The notes below the pieces were generated by a model, which saw nothing but the letters and a program-made list of their open reading frames with translations, did not search any database and was not told where the DNA came from. Position numbers and translations under genes: made by a program. From NCBI GenBank assembly GCA_018907035.1, contig JACCIC010000123.1, forward strand, positions 1,563,501-1,627,500: 64,000 nucleotides of DNA. Reading direction: 5' to 3'. Below are positions 45,078 through 55,689 of the stretch, piece by piece. The stretch's first letter is position 1. Each line of letters starts with the position of its first letter. The DNA is from Sycobia sp. Sy_11 (lineage: Eukaryota; Arthropoda; Insecta; Hymenoptera; Epichrysomallidae).

Positions 45078-46363
45078 TCAGGTATGTGAATAAGTCTTTC
45101 CCGTTTTTTTTCAAATTTTGAGCCTTTATTGTGAAAAAATGGTTACAAATGAATTATTGAAAGTATTGGCCATCGCTAGCTACAACTTTTTCCCATCTTT
45201 CTGGCAACATACGAATCCCGTTGCGAAAAAATTCGACCGGTTTGGCCTCTATCCAGTCATCCACCCATTTTTTGGCTTCCTCGTAGGAATGGAAGTGCTG
45301 GTCAGCCAGGCCATGCGTCATCGATCTGAAGAGATGGTAATCAGACGGAGCAACGTCTGGACTATACGGCGGGTGGGGTAGGACTTCCCATTTGAGCGTT
45401 TCTAAGTATGTTTTCACCGGCGGTGCAACATGTGGGCGAGCATTGTCATGTTGCAAAATAACTTTGTCGTGCCTGTCGGAGTATTGTGGCCGTTTTTCTC
45501 GCAGTGCGCGGCTCAAACGCATCAATTGTCGTCGATAGACCTCGCCTGTGATCCTTTCATTCGGTTTCAGAAGCTCATAGTAAACCACACCTAGCTGGTC
45601 CCACCATATACAGAGCATGAGCTTGGCGCCATGAATATTTGGCTTGGCCGTCGATGATGATGCGTGGCCGAGTAGTCCCCATGATTTTCTTCGCTTCGGA
45701 TTATCGTAACGTATCCACTTTTTATCGCCAGTCACGATATGATGCAGAAAACCCTTTCTTTTATGTCGCTGAAGCAGCTGTTCGCAAGTGAAAAAACGCC
45801 GTTCGACGTCTCTCAGCTTCAGTTCGTACGGCACCCAATTTCCTTGCTTTTGGATCATTCCCATGGCTTTCAAACGCTTGGAAATGGTTGTTCGGTCAAC
45901 TCCCAATGCTTCAGCAAGTTCTTCTTGCGTTTGACAAGAATCTTCATCAAGCAAAGTCGCCAATTCTCGATCTTCAAAGATTTGCGGCCGCCCGGAACGC
46001 TCCTTGTCTTCCACGTCGAAATCACCGCTTTTGAAGCGTCGAAACCATCCGCGAACACTTGAATCATCGACACAACCTTCTCCATAAGCCTCCTGAAGCA
46101 ATCGATGCGTCTCGGCAGAAGATTTCTTCAAATTGAACCAATAAAGTGAAACTTCCCGCAAATGACGTCGAGTCGGCTCAAATTTCGACATTTTCACGAT
46201 ATCAAAAATTTATGATGCGAAAAAATTTTAACTAATGTGTTAGTATGGAATTGTTGACATATGAATAAGCTTTGATTATGACATATGTAACCATTGAATA
46301 CTCGCACAGTATTGGTGGCGCCATCTCTTACAAAAAACGGGAAAGACTTATTCACACTCCTAA
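45078..46363 (-). mobile_element. mariner element D, apparently intact
   Basis: The 1286-bp element has inverted ends TYAGGWRTGTGAATAAGTCT (left TCAGGTATG; right, reverse-complemented, TTAGGAGTG) and TA target duplications (45076-45077 and 46364-46365). It is inserted in Helitron copy 4 and contains one complete transposase gene. Both ends and the full-length frame make it the only possibly mobile element seen here. The two ends differ at a few bases, so activity is not assured. Confidence 0.93.
45154..46197 (-). CDS. mariner transposase, full length
   Basis: A 347-aa uninterrupted frame, the normal mariner size. It would cut the element out at its inverted ends and reinsert it at a TA in the nucleus. 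Residues 10-60 and 85-112 form the two helix-turn-helix DNA-binding regions, followed by the linker WVPYEL (121-126). The catalytic triad is complete: D158 in IVTGDKKW, D251 in LQHDNARPH, D286 in YSPDVAPSD, with 34 residues between the last two, the D,D34D form of mariners. The first box has Lys where Glu is usual (GDKKW), which might affect activity. The first ATG gives MKMSKFEP; the second, two codons on, is an equally plausible start. About 77-170 bp of non-coding DNA separate the gene from the element's ends. Every other transposase here is broken. Confidence 0.93.
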   Translation of the reverse strand: MKMSKFEPTRRHLREVSLYWFNLKKSSAETHRLLQEAYGEGCVDDSSVRGWFRRFKSGDFDVEDKERSGRPQIFEDRELATLLDEDSCQTQEELAEALGVDRTTISKRLKAMGMIQKQGNWVPYELKLRDVERRFFTCEQLLQRHKRKGFLHHIVTGDKKWIRYDNPKRRKSWGLLGHASSSTAKPNIHGAKLMLCIWWDQLGVVYYELLKPNERITGEVYRRQLMRLSRALREKRPQYSDRHDKVILQHDNARPHVAPPVKTYLETLKWEVLPHPPYSPDVAPSDYHLFRSMTHGLADQHFHSYEEAKKWVDDWIEAKPVEFFRNGIRMLPERWEKVVASDGQYFQ

Positions 46364-46781
46364 TAATTTATAAATACAAAACCTGTTTTTGTTTTTACAC
46401 GATAACCGAAAAAACTAATCAACCGATTGTTCAGAAATTTGATGTATAGATTCTATATTATCTTGTGAAGGATATAGGCTATGTTTTTTATTGAAAATCA
46501 TTTAACATTCCTCAATAAATTACGTTCCTCGTTTTCTCTTACGTGAGAAAATCTGTCTCTTTGTCTTTCTCTCTCTCTCTCTCTCTTTCTCTCTCCGTCT
46601 CTCTGTCTTTCTTTCTCCTTCACTCAAAAATGGTTCTGTATGCCAAATCATGCTGAATATAGTTTGTGACGACAAATTATATTTTTGTCTTTATGCATTA
46701 TATTAACTTCAGAATTATAACAAAAGCCTGTTTTCTTTTAGTTTGAACAAAAGAAATGATTGCAAAATAGGGTTCCTTTTT

Positions 46782-47878
46782 TGCACTTCCAAAGATTTAA
46801 CGGACATTTTACTCGGGGGAGAAAAAGGTTTTTAGATTTATGCCGTATATACATACATTCGCCGCGTGCTCCACACTTTGGGAGCCATTTATAACCGCAT
46901 AAATGCAACTATCCTTATCTTCTGATAAAGCATGCGTGTCTGCATGTGTGTGCGCGCGCGTGTCCGTGCATTCAGCGCCACGCAGACGCTGAACTCGCCG
47001 GCTGCTGAAATGAAGCATAGGGACATGGACAGGGGAACACGGTGTTCAATAAGTAACCGAGTATTCTAATATAATTAACATAGCATTTATTTATACACAG
47101 ATGCACACGTATTATAATGGAGTGCTATGGCTCGTACGTCAATCACTCTTGGTAGGTTCTGCGATGCAATATACGGGGTTACAAACACATTTATACACGA
47201 TCGTTCACCGGGAACGATAGGAGGGGAACACGGTACTTGAGACGGAAATACACACAGACGCGAAGGACGCGGACACGCGCGCTATACAGCGACGGCGGGG
47301 CCGAACTCTAGCCTACGTCTCTCCCGTTTATGGGAGAGAGTTATACATTATAATAATAAGAGCAGCGTTTTCGTCGCCACTCAGTCTGCTCTCTATCTCT
47401 CTCTCTCTCTCGCTAGTACGTCTGGCCGCTCGGCGTCCTCCATGTACTGGACGCAGGCGCATCTCACAGACGGGTCGCTGAATGTCGAGAGGGTAAGACG
47501 GGAGTCGTCTTGCCTTGGTGATGCTCGTAGCCTCGAGAATGCCTTCTAAGCCGGTCAATGTCCGGGGCTAGATCTCACAGATGAGAGAAGCGTCGAAGGT
47601 TGCAAAGATGGTTGCTCTACGATTGTAAGCGTATAACCTTTTCGACTGCTAGTGCGAGGAGCGTCTGATCTGTGTGAAGGCCAAGACCAGAAAAGCGCCT
47701 CTATTCCTTGATGGTCAGAACGAGAAGAAGGAAGGGGCTCGTTCCTTTTCAGTTCTTCCTCTTACTCCTTTAACCGTGCGCGCACTATCGCGGTTCGCGA
47801 GTGCGAAATTTGCAATCGACCGCGAACACTGGTGGTTTGTACGAATGCGTAAGCGCGACCGCCAAATCGGCGGTTACA
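46782..47878 (-). repeat. gypsy 3' LTR
   Basis: On the minus strand the ~1097-bp LTR begins TGTAACCGCC at 47878 and ends GGAAGTGCA at 46782. A purine-rich GGGAGGAGG just upstream (about 47883-47891) is a good polypurine tract. Most of it matches 59996-61070. The outer end is inserted in Helitron copy 4. An internal CT run lies at about 47393-47412. Confidence 0.7.
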
Positions 47879-47895
47879 AACGCCTCCTCCCAAAA

Positions 47896-50449
47896 CCGAC
47901 GTGGGGAAGCGGTGATCGCGATTCCTTTCGGTGTCGTGGACGTATGGTGCGTGGAGTTGCAACAGTAACTGTTTGACAACGTGTATCGATGAAAAATGCA
48001 GAAAATAAACTGCGTGAATGCAGAAAATAAATAAATTGCAGAGAATAATCCTGCGTAGAGTGGTTTTTACTGTTAATGAAAAGTAATTGTTAATGAAAAG
48101 TAATTATTAAAAAAAGTAACACCCGTTGATGTTTTACCTGGTCGTAGATTTTTTTTGATGGCTCTATATAAATCAAAGTTCTATGTATCGGTATTACTGT
48201 TTTGTGATTGTATCCTAGTCCTACTAATGAATAAATCTATCAGTGCTGACGCTAAAGGTATTATTTATGACTAGCTTACTTATTACTAATTATTAATCTA
48301 ATTATTAATTATTAATATAACTAATGATTAATCTATTGAAACTATTGTTACAACTTAATTAAACTATAATCATTCTATTCTACCTATCCTGCGTTTGAAT
48401 ATGGCTGACTTAAATCTAATATAGCTAATGTATCATTTTCTTCTTGTACTCTCACGGCTCGATTACTCGCACTTCTGACTTTTGTAGGTATGTGTACGGC
48501 GATTACATTACGCTGGTTTGCGTCATCTTCTTCCTTCGTTCTGTGTTTAATGCTGAAGCCATTTCGGTTCTTGAATACTGTGTCAGTCATTTGGATCTGG
48601 TACAGAGTTGATGGGATGGGCAAGTAGCCTACTATGGTTTTGAGCAATTATTCGCTCTTCTATTGCCTTTGTCCTCGCTCGCCGACGCTGTGTTATCGCG
48701 GTATTTCTTTGTTTACGAAAAAAAATAAAATGGTTATAATTGCTTCTAGGTTGCTTTCAAGTTTCCCGTTCTACTTCGCGATCTACAGGTATTTAACATC
48801 ACTTACTCTGGTGTTGTACTGTTTTCGCGGTAGGGGAAAAATCACGAGAACCTGACAGGGAAAAGCTGGGTAATCTTTTCTGGGCCATTTATGTATCGCG
48901 GCTGGATCTGCTTTCTACTTGGTCAGGTAGACTGTTGAGACTCGTATATTAATTACGATCGGCTGCTGCCCTTCTACGGCACCAGTTACTTCCTATAGCG
49001 TATGGGTTACAGTGGGGCGTTCCATTTGCTTACACACATCTCCTTTTTCTGCAACTTTCCGCAATAACTGCTGACCTGTCGTCTTTTGATCCTTTGCCGA
49101 CTGCGTCCCGTGGTCGCCTTCCCCCTCTCAAGACAATACGGCAAGGACCGATCGCTCTAGGCAAGTTGTACTGAAACAGAAGCGTCTGTTTCGAGAATGT
49201 GAGCATGCGGTGAATCCACAGTTCTAGCAAGCGACTAACGGTGCTGCCTTATTCTTATTCGGCACGCTACCTAACCCTGGTAGTGGTCGTGCTGGTGGTG
49301 ACGGATGTGGCCGAAGTGGGGATACAAAGTTGGGGAGTGGCGTGACTTTTAAAGCTATCAGGGCGAGTATTGCTTTTTCTGAACTGGCGGTATGGATCAT
49401 CACCTGTGGCTCGTTGGATGGCTCGTCTAAACCCGCTATGGGAGCAGTTTCCGAATTATCTTCGGGGGCTCATACCTTAAAGGGGTTGAATCTCTTTCGC
49501 TGGGAATCTTCTTGGCTAGTTAGGGATTTTTCTTGGAGTGTCGAGGTATGACTCTTCTATTCCGCTGGCCTTTTTGTCGCCGGGGGTTTTGTACTTAGAC
49601 AGTACAATATTTTTCTCTCTACCCTCTGTGTTCTGAGTGCTTTGGAATTTGGGGCGAGTCTCGTTTGCAACCGAGCGTATGAAGGCGCAGCGGTCGCCGT
49701 GGTACAGACGGACCTCGCCGTCCTCTGGCGTGCTCACATACACTATTGGGGCAACTGGCTCCTGGGCGGGCTGCCTTTTGGGGTGGGGTTGCCGGCGGAA
49801 ATTGGGGCCAGGCTGGAACGCTAGGGGAGAAATAGATCTTATCTATCTACCAGATGTGTACGGAATTGTATTTTGCGGGTTTCTATGAACCACTATCTTC
49901 CTGCGAGATACCTCCATTGGTCCCGTATCACGAGAGTCGTCGCTATTCGACTCGTCGTCTACTCTTATTCTTTCCCCAAGATCCTCTTACCTTTGCAGAA
50001 ACGGATTGTAGATCCAATCGGTCTCTTTATCCTTTCGTCTTTCCTCTTTTTCTTCATCTCGTCTATCATCTCTTCTTTTTCTCTTCTATCTTCTTACGCC
50101 TTTATATTTTCTTCTTTTGTCACCTCTTTCTCTTCTTCATCTACGCCTTTATACTTTCCTTTTATTTCTTCTGATGTTGTTGGTGTTGTGGTAGTTTCAC
50201 ATCGTTCCGGACGGTCCTCTTCTATCTCTTCTCCTGATGTGATTACATTAGTTTTACGTCTGTCCGGACGCGCCTCTTCTATTACTTCTGCTGATGTTGT
50301 TGTGGTAGTTTTACGTCTTTCTGGACGAGCGCACTCCTGTGCCTCTTCTACTTCTATTACCTCTCCGCGGCTTCTTACATCATTAGCGATAGGGATTAAC
50401 AGGGGGCAATCATTTCACTGTCGCTGTGCGGGTTGTTCTTGAGGGGTGA
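47896..50449 (-). other. gypsy 3' internal region, product unrecognised
   Basis: Between integrase and polypurine tract there are about 2.5 kb, less AT-rich than flanking DNA. Minus frames are short and broken (87 aa at 48384-48647, 66 aa at 49030-49230, 75 aa at 49516-49743). A charged segment near 50400-50000 (repeated RPERRKTTT-like units) may be the end of the integrase polyprotein. A third ORF could once have lain here, but no membrane or cleavage motif is recognisable. The long plus-strand frame at 49873-50442 is antisense. Confidence 0.45.
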
Positions 50450-51505
50450 GGGGCTGGGAATTTCGTGTCCGGGATTTTCTAACTAAGACACGTTAATGTC
50501 CATCAAGTTCAGGTCTCTTATCTCGAAGATTACGGATGAGATCTTTTTGATGATTTGACAGGGTGCGACAAATTTGGGTGCTAGTTTTGCCGCAAACTTA
50601 TCTGGGCCTGATGATAAAACGTAACTGCATCTACACACCCAGTCGTTCACCTTAAAGGTCTCTTGTCTTCACCCTTTGTTGTATTGGCTAGCCTGTTTTT
50701 GGCTAGCAGTGCTCAGATGTTCTTTCACGATCGTGTGTATTGCTGGCAATCTTTTAATTTGATTCAGCTAGTCCGTCTGTGATAAGTTTTGTATTTGCAA
50801 TGCCGCTCCTTGTATATGTCGGTACATCGGCATTTCGCGCGGATTACGCCCGAAATTCAAAAATGCCGGCGACGCTTGTGTGCTTGTATGCACAGTGGTC
50901 TCAGTTGCAAATGCAAGCTCTGTGAGGTGTAGATCCCAGTCTTTGTGATCGTTTTTTACAAAGATCGCTATCATGGTTTTAATGACGCGATTCACGCATT
51001 CGACCGGATTCGCTTGGGAATAATAGGGCGCGATTAATTCGTGTATGACACCTAATTCGGCCAACTTGGTCTTGAGTCAGTTGTTAGCGAATTCTGTACC
51101 GTTATCCGTTGTTAGGTACTTTTGGTAACCCTACTTGAATATGACTTGCTCTTCCAATGCCTTGACGATCACTTGGCCGTTCGACTTTTTTAGTGTCCGT
51201 ATTTCCATGTTTTTTGTGAACAGATCCTGGAATACTAGGAGGTATTTGCACTGTCCTTTACTGGTCGGGAAAGGCCCGATTATGTCTGCTGCAGTGCTGG
51301 TCCATGGCCCTTCTATATTCCGTTGTGCTATCAATCGTGCGGGCCTACGTTACGACACCTTGTAAATTGGGCAGTCGAGACAGTGCTTGACGTACTGGTA
51401 TATATTTCTCCGCATCCCAAGCCAATAGTAACACTGGCTCACTTTATTCAACGTCTTGTCCGTGCCGAAATGTCCAGACTTTAGTCTGTCGTGGCACTCA
51501 CAAAG
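50450..51505 (-). pseudogene. pol: gypsy integrase, broken
   Basis: From 51505 leftward: the zinc-binding region (CHDRLKSGHFG, then HCLDCPIY near 51375). The catalytic core follows with STAADIIGPFPTSKGQ (first Asp, 51131-51334 frame), LTTDNGTEFANN (second Asp, after a stop) and SQANPVECVNRVIKTM (Glu, 50768-51064 frame). A C-terminal stretch with DKFAAKLAPKFVAPCQIIKK lies near 50560. Stops near 51355, 51130 and 50767 break it. Integrase inserts element DNA into the host genome; this copy cannot. Confidence 0.82.
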
Positions 51506-51508
51506 TAC

Positions 51509-51940
51509 TCACTCGCGATCTCCTAGCGGTACTACTAGCTTCCAGTAATCTTGACTGTCACCTAGTGTCTTCGTGAGTGCGTTAGGGTGATGTTTGTATA
51601 TTCGGTTGTCTATGATTGCCCAATCGGGGAATTGATTGTGTTGTTCGCGTATTTCTCTAATTTTTTCATTATACCATCTGTCCCTTTCTATATCGCTGAG
51701 GATAGCTGTTAGTACTTCACCTGGCTGGAGGGGGGAGTCTAGAAAGAGCGTCAGATACATAACGTAGAGCTCCCTTTCGATGTACATATCCATGTTATCT
51801 GCCGCTGTTAACGTTCTGCTCGCGTAGGCGATCGGATGTTCCTCGTCTTGATGCTCTTGGCCAAGCACTGCGCCTAAGACGTAATTGCTTGTGTCCGTCT
51901 GCAGAACGTATGGCTCATGTTGAATGAGGCGCGCAAGCAC
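51509..51940 (-). pseudogene. pol: gypsy RNase H, internally deleted
   Basis: A 143-aa frame with YVLQTDTSNYVLGAVLGQ (the first RNase H Asp) and HPIAYASRTLT, then ERELYVMY. It jumps at once to sequence that belongs before the integrase zinc region (WAIIDNRIYKH). Roughly 100 residues of the RNase H domain and connection are missing, so it could not degrade RNA. It follows the RT frame at 52004 after a break. Confidence 0.75.
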
Positions 51941-52003
51941 TGGCGCTTGGATCAGCAGGATCTTGAGCTTGTCGAAAGCTTCCTGCTGCGCTTGTCCTCA
52001 GGG

Positions 52004-52846
52004 CTATTTGAAGCTTTTCTTGAGTATTTTCGTGAAAGGCAGCTTAATTTTCGCCAGATCTTGTATAAATTTAGTGTACCACCTGACCATGCCTAAAAAG
52101 GTCAGTAATTGCTTCAGGTTGATAGGCTTCGGATATTCGCTCACCGGGCGAATCTTCTCTTGGTCGGTGTTCAAACCGCTTTTGTCTACTATGTAGCCCA
52201 GGTATTTGACATCCGGGCAGCAGAACGCGGATTTCTCTCGATTTATTTGTAACCCGACCTCATTAAAGTGGGTGAGCACCGCTGTAAGTTTACGAGTGTG
52301 CTGCTCGAATCCTTCGTCGCAACAATGATGTCGTCCATGTAGATGAAAACATGCGGTTGCCACTCTGGCCCAAAGACGAGACCCATATGGCAGCCTTGTG
52401 TATTGCAAAAGGCCTTTTTGCGGGACCACGAAGGCGGTGACCTCTTTACTGCTCTCATCTAGCGGTATTTGGTGATAAGCCTGACTCAAATCAATCTTGG
52501 ACAGGCAGCGCGCGTCTCGTAAATTATCCAGGAGGACATCCATGTGCGGCAGGGGATACGCATCTTTCCTGGTGATGGCATTGACTGCCCGGTAATCTGT
52601 GCAGAATCGAATTTTCCTGTCCATTGTCGGGACTATTACCGAGCAACTACTCCAGGAGCTTTCAGACGGCTCAATAATGCTTTCGGCTAGTAGCCCGTCG
52701 ATCTCTTCGTGAGCTTGCTTCAGCAGTCGATCCCGAATGCGGCGCAAGCGCTGCTTTATTGGGCGATGCCCCTGTGTATCTATATGATGCGGCTGCATCC
52801 GCGCCAATTGAAGCTGTTCGTTCGTCGGGAATATAAATTGGTCCAA
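52004..52846 (-). pseudogene. pol: gypsy reverse transcriptase, damaged at the active site
   Basis: A 280-aa open frame has DYRAVNAITRKDAYPLP, LSKIDLSQAYHQIPL (first catalytic Asp) and LLQYTRLPYG. Through 52430-52300 the true reading lies in another frame: GPEWQPHVFIYMDDIIVAT, which holds the catalytic YMDD box. Two compensating shifts thus destroy the palm although the ORF stays open, and a short stretch before it is lost. The frame recovers at HTRKLTAVLTHFNEVG and CCPDVKYLGYIVD and ends with the connection to RNase H (FLGMVRWYTKFI). Open length therefore overstates its integrity. Confidence 0.85.
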
Positions 52847-52849
52847 TAC

Positions 52850-53220
52850 CTGTTCGAGCTCACGGCGTTCCGCGCTATCGAGCCGAGCTACCCCGTTAAC
52901 GGCAACTATTGCAGTGATGGTCTCCTACAGGCTATTTTCTTGTGTTACGAAACGCCTGATGATGCATTTCGGCGTGTGACATGTCGCGTCGCAAAATGAA
53001 TCGTTATTTTTATGGACGATAATATGCCCATGCCTAGGATGATGTCATATTTCAGGCTCTTCGCTACTTTGAACCGTGTTTTAAGCTACCGGTCGTCGAT
53101 GGTAAGTAGCAGATCGACTTCGCCATCATTTGAGCATACTTTCCCATCCTGCAGTTGCATATAGGAGATCAGCGGTATTATTGCTGATCTCACCAGTTTC
53201 TCTGGGGCTGGGCCCACATG
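52850..53220 (-). pseudogene. pol: gypsy protease-side remnant
   Basis: The minus frame reads VNHVGPAPEKLVRSAIIPLI and DGKVCSNDGEVDLLLTIDDR, then after a stop YDIILGMGILSSIKITIHF. This resembles the second half of a retropepsin (ILGMGIL) and the linker to RT. The catalytic DSG half is missing at the truncated right end. Confidence 0.6.
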
Positions 53221-53240
53221 ATTTACGCACTCCTGTTATT

Positions 53241-53794
53241 ATTGTATTACTGTATATTATTGTATTATTTGTTAATAATAATTAATTATAATTAGGTTAA
53301 TTTATTAATAATTTATAATATTTATTAACAACAGTGGTGTGGTTATTTCTATACCACTACTCTTGCATAAAATATAAAAAGAAACATGTATTGGTTGAAT
53401 GTAAAATTGCCTGCTTTAAAATCCTAATATTTTTCAAGTCGTTATTATAATTAGTCTATATTATTTTTATTTTTATATTATTTTTATTTTTATATTATTT
53501 TTATTTTATTTATTTATATTATTTTTATTATTGGTATAAAAAAGGAATTTCTGTGGTATTTGTACGAACAGCTGCTGGTGAATATTTTTTGATAATATTA
53601 TATTTGTAAAAAAAAAATTTTTGTTTTTGTTGAATGTATTGGTGATATTGTTTATTTATGTTGTTACTATTGCAATTCTTTATTCATGCCATTAGTATGG
53701 CTTTGTGCCTTTCGACTGATCTATTTGACCACACTATTGTGTAAGGTTGATAATGTTCCTTATTTCAGTTATATCTTCAATTACATCAATCATA
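53241..53794. other. AT-rich sequence with short tandem repeat
   Basis: 53455-53530 has about four copies of a TTATTTTTATTTT-type unit. No gene seen. Confidence 0.55.
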
Positions 53795-54244
53795 CTTCAT
53801 ATCATATCATATCATACTAATTTATAAAGACAAAGCGTGTTTTTGTTTGTACACGATAACCGAAAAAACTACTGAACCGATTGTTCTGAAATTTGACATA
53901 TAGATTCTATATTATCTTGGGAAGGGCATAGGCTATGTTTTTGATTGAAAATCATTTTACTTTCAGCAATAAATCAAGTTAATGATTTTAACAATCAGTT
54001 TCAACAGCGGCCACTACGAGGCGTCTAGAATCACAAACATCAATTCAAAGTAGTTTGCTTAAAGTATTAATACCAGGTCAGCTCAAACGAATGTTCATAT
54101 CCAACTTTGGGATTCGTATCCTAAAGAAGGTGTGATGTTAGTCGGTATTACCTTTTTTGTTCTTCAGGTTAATCTGACACTACTCTCACACCTTATGGAT
54201 ATCTTTTGATTTTTGTAAATTTTATTTTCTCTTAGGTGAGAAAA

Positions 54245-54319
<75 letters not shown>

Positions 54320-55448
54320 CTTTCTTCTTCTCTTATAAAATGGTTCTGTATCCCAAATCATACTGAATATAGTCTATGACGACAAATTATATTTTTGTTT
54401 TTATACGTTATATTAATTTCAGAATTGTGACAAAAGACTATGTTTTTTTAGTTTGAACAAAAGAAATGATGGCAAAATAGGGTTCTTTACCAATAACGTC
54501 GAAACTATGTATATATAATACACGTTTTAAATACGGTTTCTATTGATAAATATTGTATTGGCGTGTACGGGCGATTGATTACAATATCCCGCTGCCTCAA
54601 AACGATTTCTGTTGGCAGTTGTGTGTTCCGATGATAGAATGCAATGTTCAGGTGTCTCTGGGCGATTTCTACGGGGAATATTGTATTTAATTGATAGAAA
54701 ACGACGTCTAGGTATGAGGAAATCAACTTCTATGGGAAGATTCGTGTAGATACGGTAAAATACGATATCTAGGTCTTTCCAAACGATTTCTACGGGAAGT
54801 ATTGTGTTTAGTCGTCAGGAAGCGATGCTAGCTTTCTCGGAACGACTTCTACTGGGACTATCGTATTTAATTGGTAAGAAACGATGTTTAGGTATGTCGG
54901 AATAACTTCTACCGGGAGTTTTGTGTTCGGATGATAGAATGCGATTTCCAGATGTTTTGGAACCACTTCTACAGGAGTTTCGTTTTCGGACGGTAGAAGA
55001 TGTTGTCCAAGTATGACGAGACGACTTCTACGGGGAGTATCGTGTTTAGTTGGTAGAAAACGATGTTTAAGTATGTCGGGACAATTTCTACGGGGAGTTT
55101 CGTGTTCTGATGATAGAATGTGATTTCCAGATGATTTGGAACGACTTATACTGGGAGTGTCGTGTATAGTTGGTGGAAAACAACGTTCAGGTATGTCAGT
55201 ACGACTTCTATGAAGAGATTCGTATTCTATCATTCGAACACGTACACTCCCAGTAAGTGTCGTCTTTGGATACCTGGAAATTGCATTTTACCTCCCGAAC
55301 ACAAAACTGTCTATAGTAGTCGTCCCTAGACATTTCCTATTGCCCGAACATGATGCTCTCTGTAAACGTCGTTTTAAGACACTTGGACATATTTTTCTAC
55401 CGCTTGAACTCGAAAGTACAATTTTCAACATCGAAGCCATGTTTATTA

Positions 55449-55488
<40 letters not shown>

Positions 55489-55689
55489 CAAAATATCAAC
55501 TATTTGAAGTGGACTCTCCATTTTATACAGAAGCTTTTTATACAGAAGCGACGATAGGTAATTTACGGTCAATTATTTATAAAAATATAGATTTATATAT
55601 ATAGAGTACTTTTTACTTAGATAGTATTTAATTGTTTATGAAATCGGTTAAATTATTATCTCGGGCGAAGCCGAGACGGGGGATGCTAG
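53795..55689 (+). mobile_element. Non-autonomous Helitron, copy 5, best preserved
   Basis: 5' pentamers and CATACTAATTTATAAAG (53790-53825), the conserved CCGATTGTTCTGAAATTTGA block, and a CT microsatellite (about 54250-54313). Then a 60-bp inverted array, a TA run (about 55450-55486), and the 3' end: a perfect hairpin CTCGG/CCGAG (about 55658-55675) followed by CTAG (55686-55689) and T. Length about 1.9 kb. No Rep/helicase coding, so mobilisation would need a partner. Confidence 0.82.
54540..55430 (+). repeat. 60-bp tandem array with orientation switch in Helitron 5
   Basis: About a dozen units of 60 bp, each with ACGACTTCTACGGGGAGT or a variant, then TTAG/CGGATGATAGAA and CGATGTCCAGGTAT-like parts. 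They align without large gaps between about 54600 and 55200. Near 55235 orientation reverses and about three units continue inverted to about 55430. The 141-aa minus frame at 54808-55233 is a translation of the array. Confidence 0.8.

Larger units (their letters stand above)
45040..46781 (+). mobile_element. Helitron copy 4, 5' part only, holding a mariner
   Basis: A TATCA pentamer run and CATAC (45041-45075) are the family's 5' end. The sequence continues after the mariner at 46364 with ATTTATAAA and the conserved CCGATTGTTCAGAAATTTGA block. It runs through CT repeats to CAAAATAGGGTTC near 46775. There the gypsy LTR begins and the 3' half of the Helitron is missing. Removing the mariner and one TA restores the family sequence exactly at the junction. 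Confidence 0.8.
46782..53240 (-). mobile_element. Ty3/gypsy retrotransposon, decayed, 5' end missing
   Basis: Minus-strand element. From right to left: protease region (about 53220-52850), reverse transcriptase (52846-52004), RNase H (51940-51509), integrase (about 51500-50450), a ~2.5-kb region without recognised product, a purine-rich tract (47879-47895), and the 3' LTR (47878-46782). Protease-RT-RNase H-integrase is the gypsy order. No gag or 5' LTR adjoins the protease; AT-rich DNA begins at about 53240. The LTR copy at 59996-61070 has the right orientation to be the 5' LTR, but nothing connects the two. Confidence 0.75.

Noticed and set aside
45118..45381. Plus-strand frames at 45118-45381 and 45739-46062
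   Set aside because: They are antisense to the intact mariner transposase.
49873..50442. 189-aa plus-strand open frame
   Set aside because: It lies antisense to the gypsy 3' region, is compositionally biased (Ser, Phe, Leu) and has no recognised domain.
54808..55233. 141-aa minus frame in Helitron copy 5
   Set aside because: It translates the 60-bp array; its periodicity follows the DNA repeat and other copies are not open.
54540..55430. Possible CRISPR-like array of regularly spaced repeats
   Set aside because: Units are contiguous and degenerate without unique spacers, lie in a eukaryotic Helitron, and reverse orientation; no cas genes.
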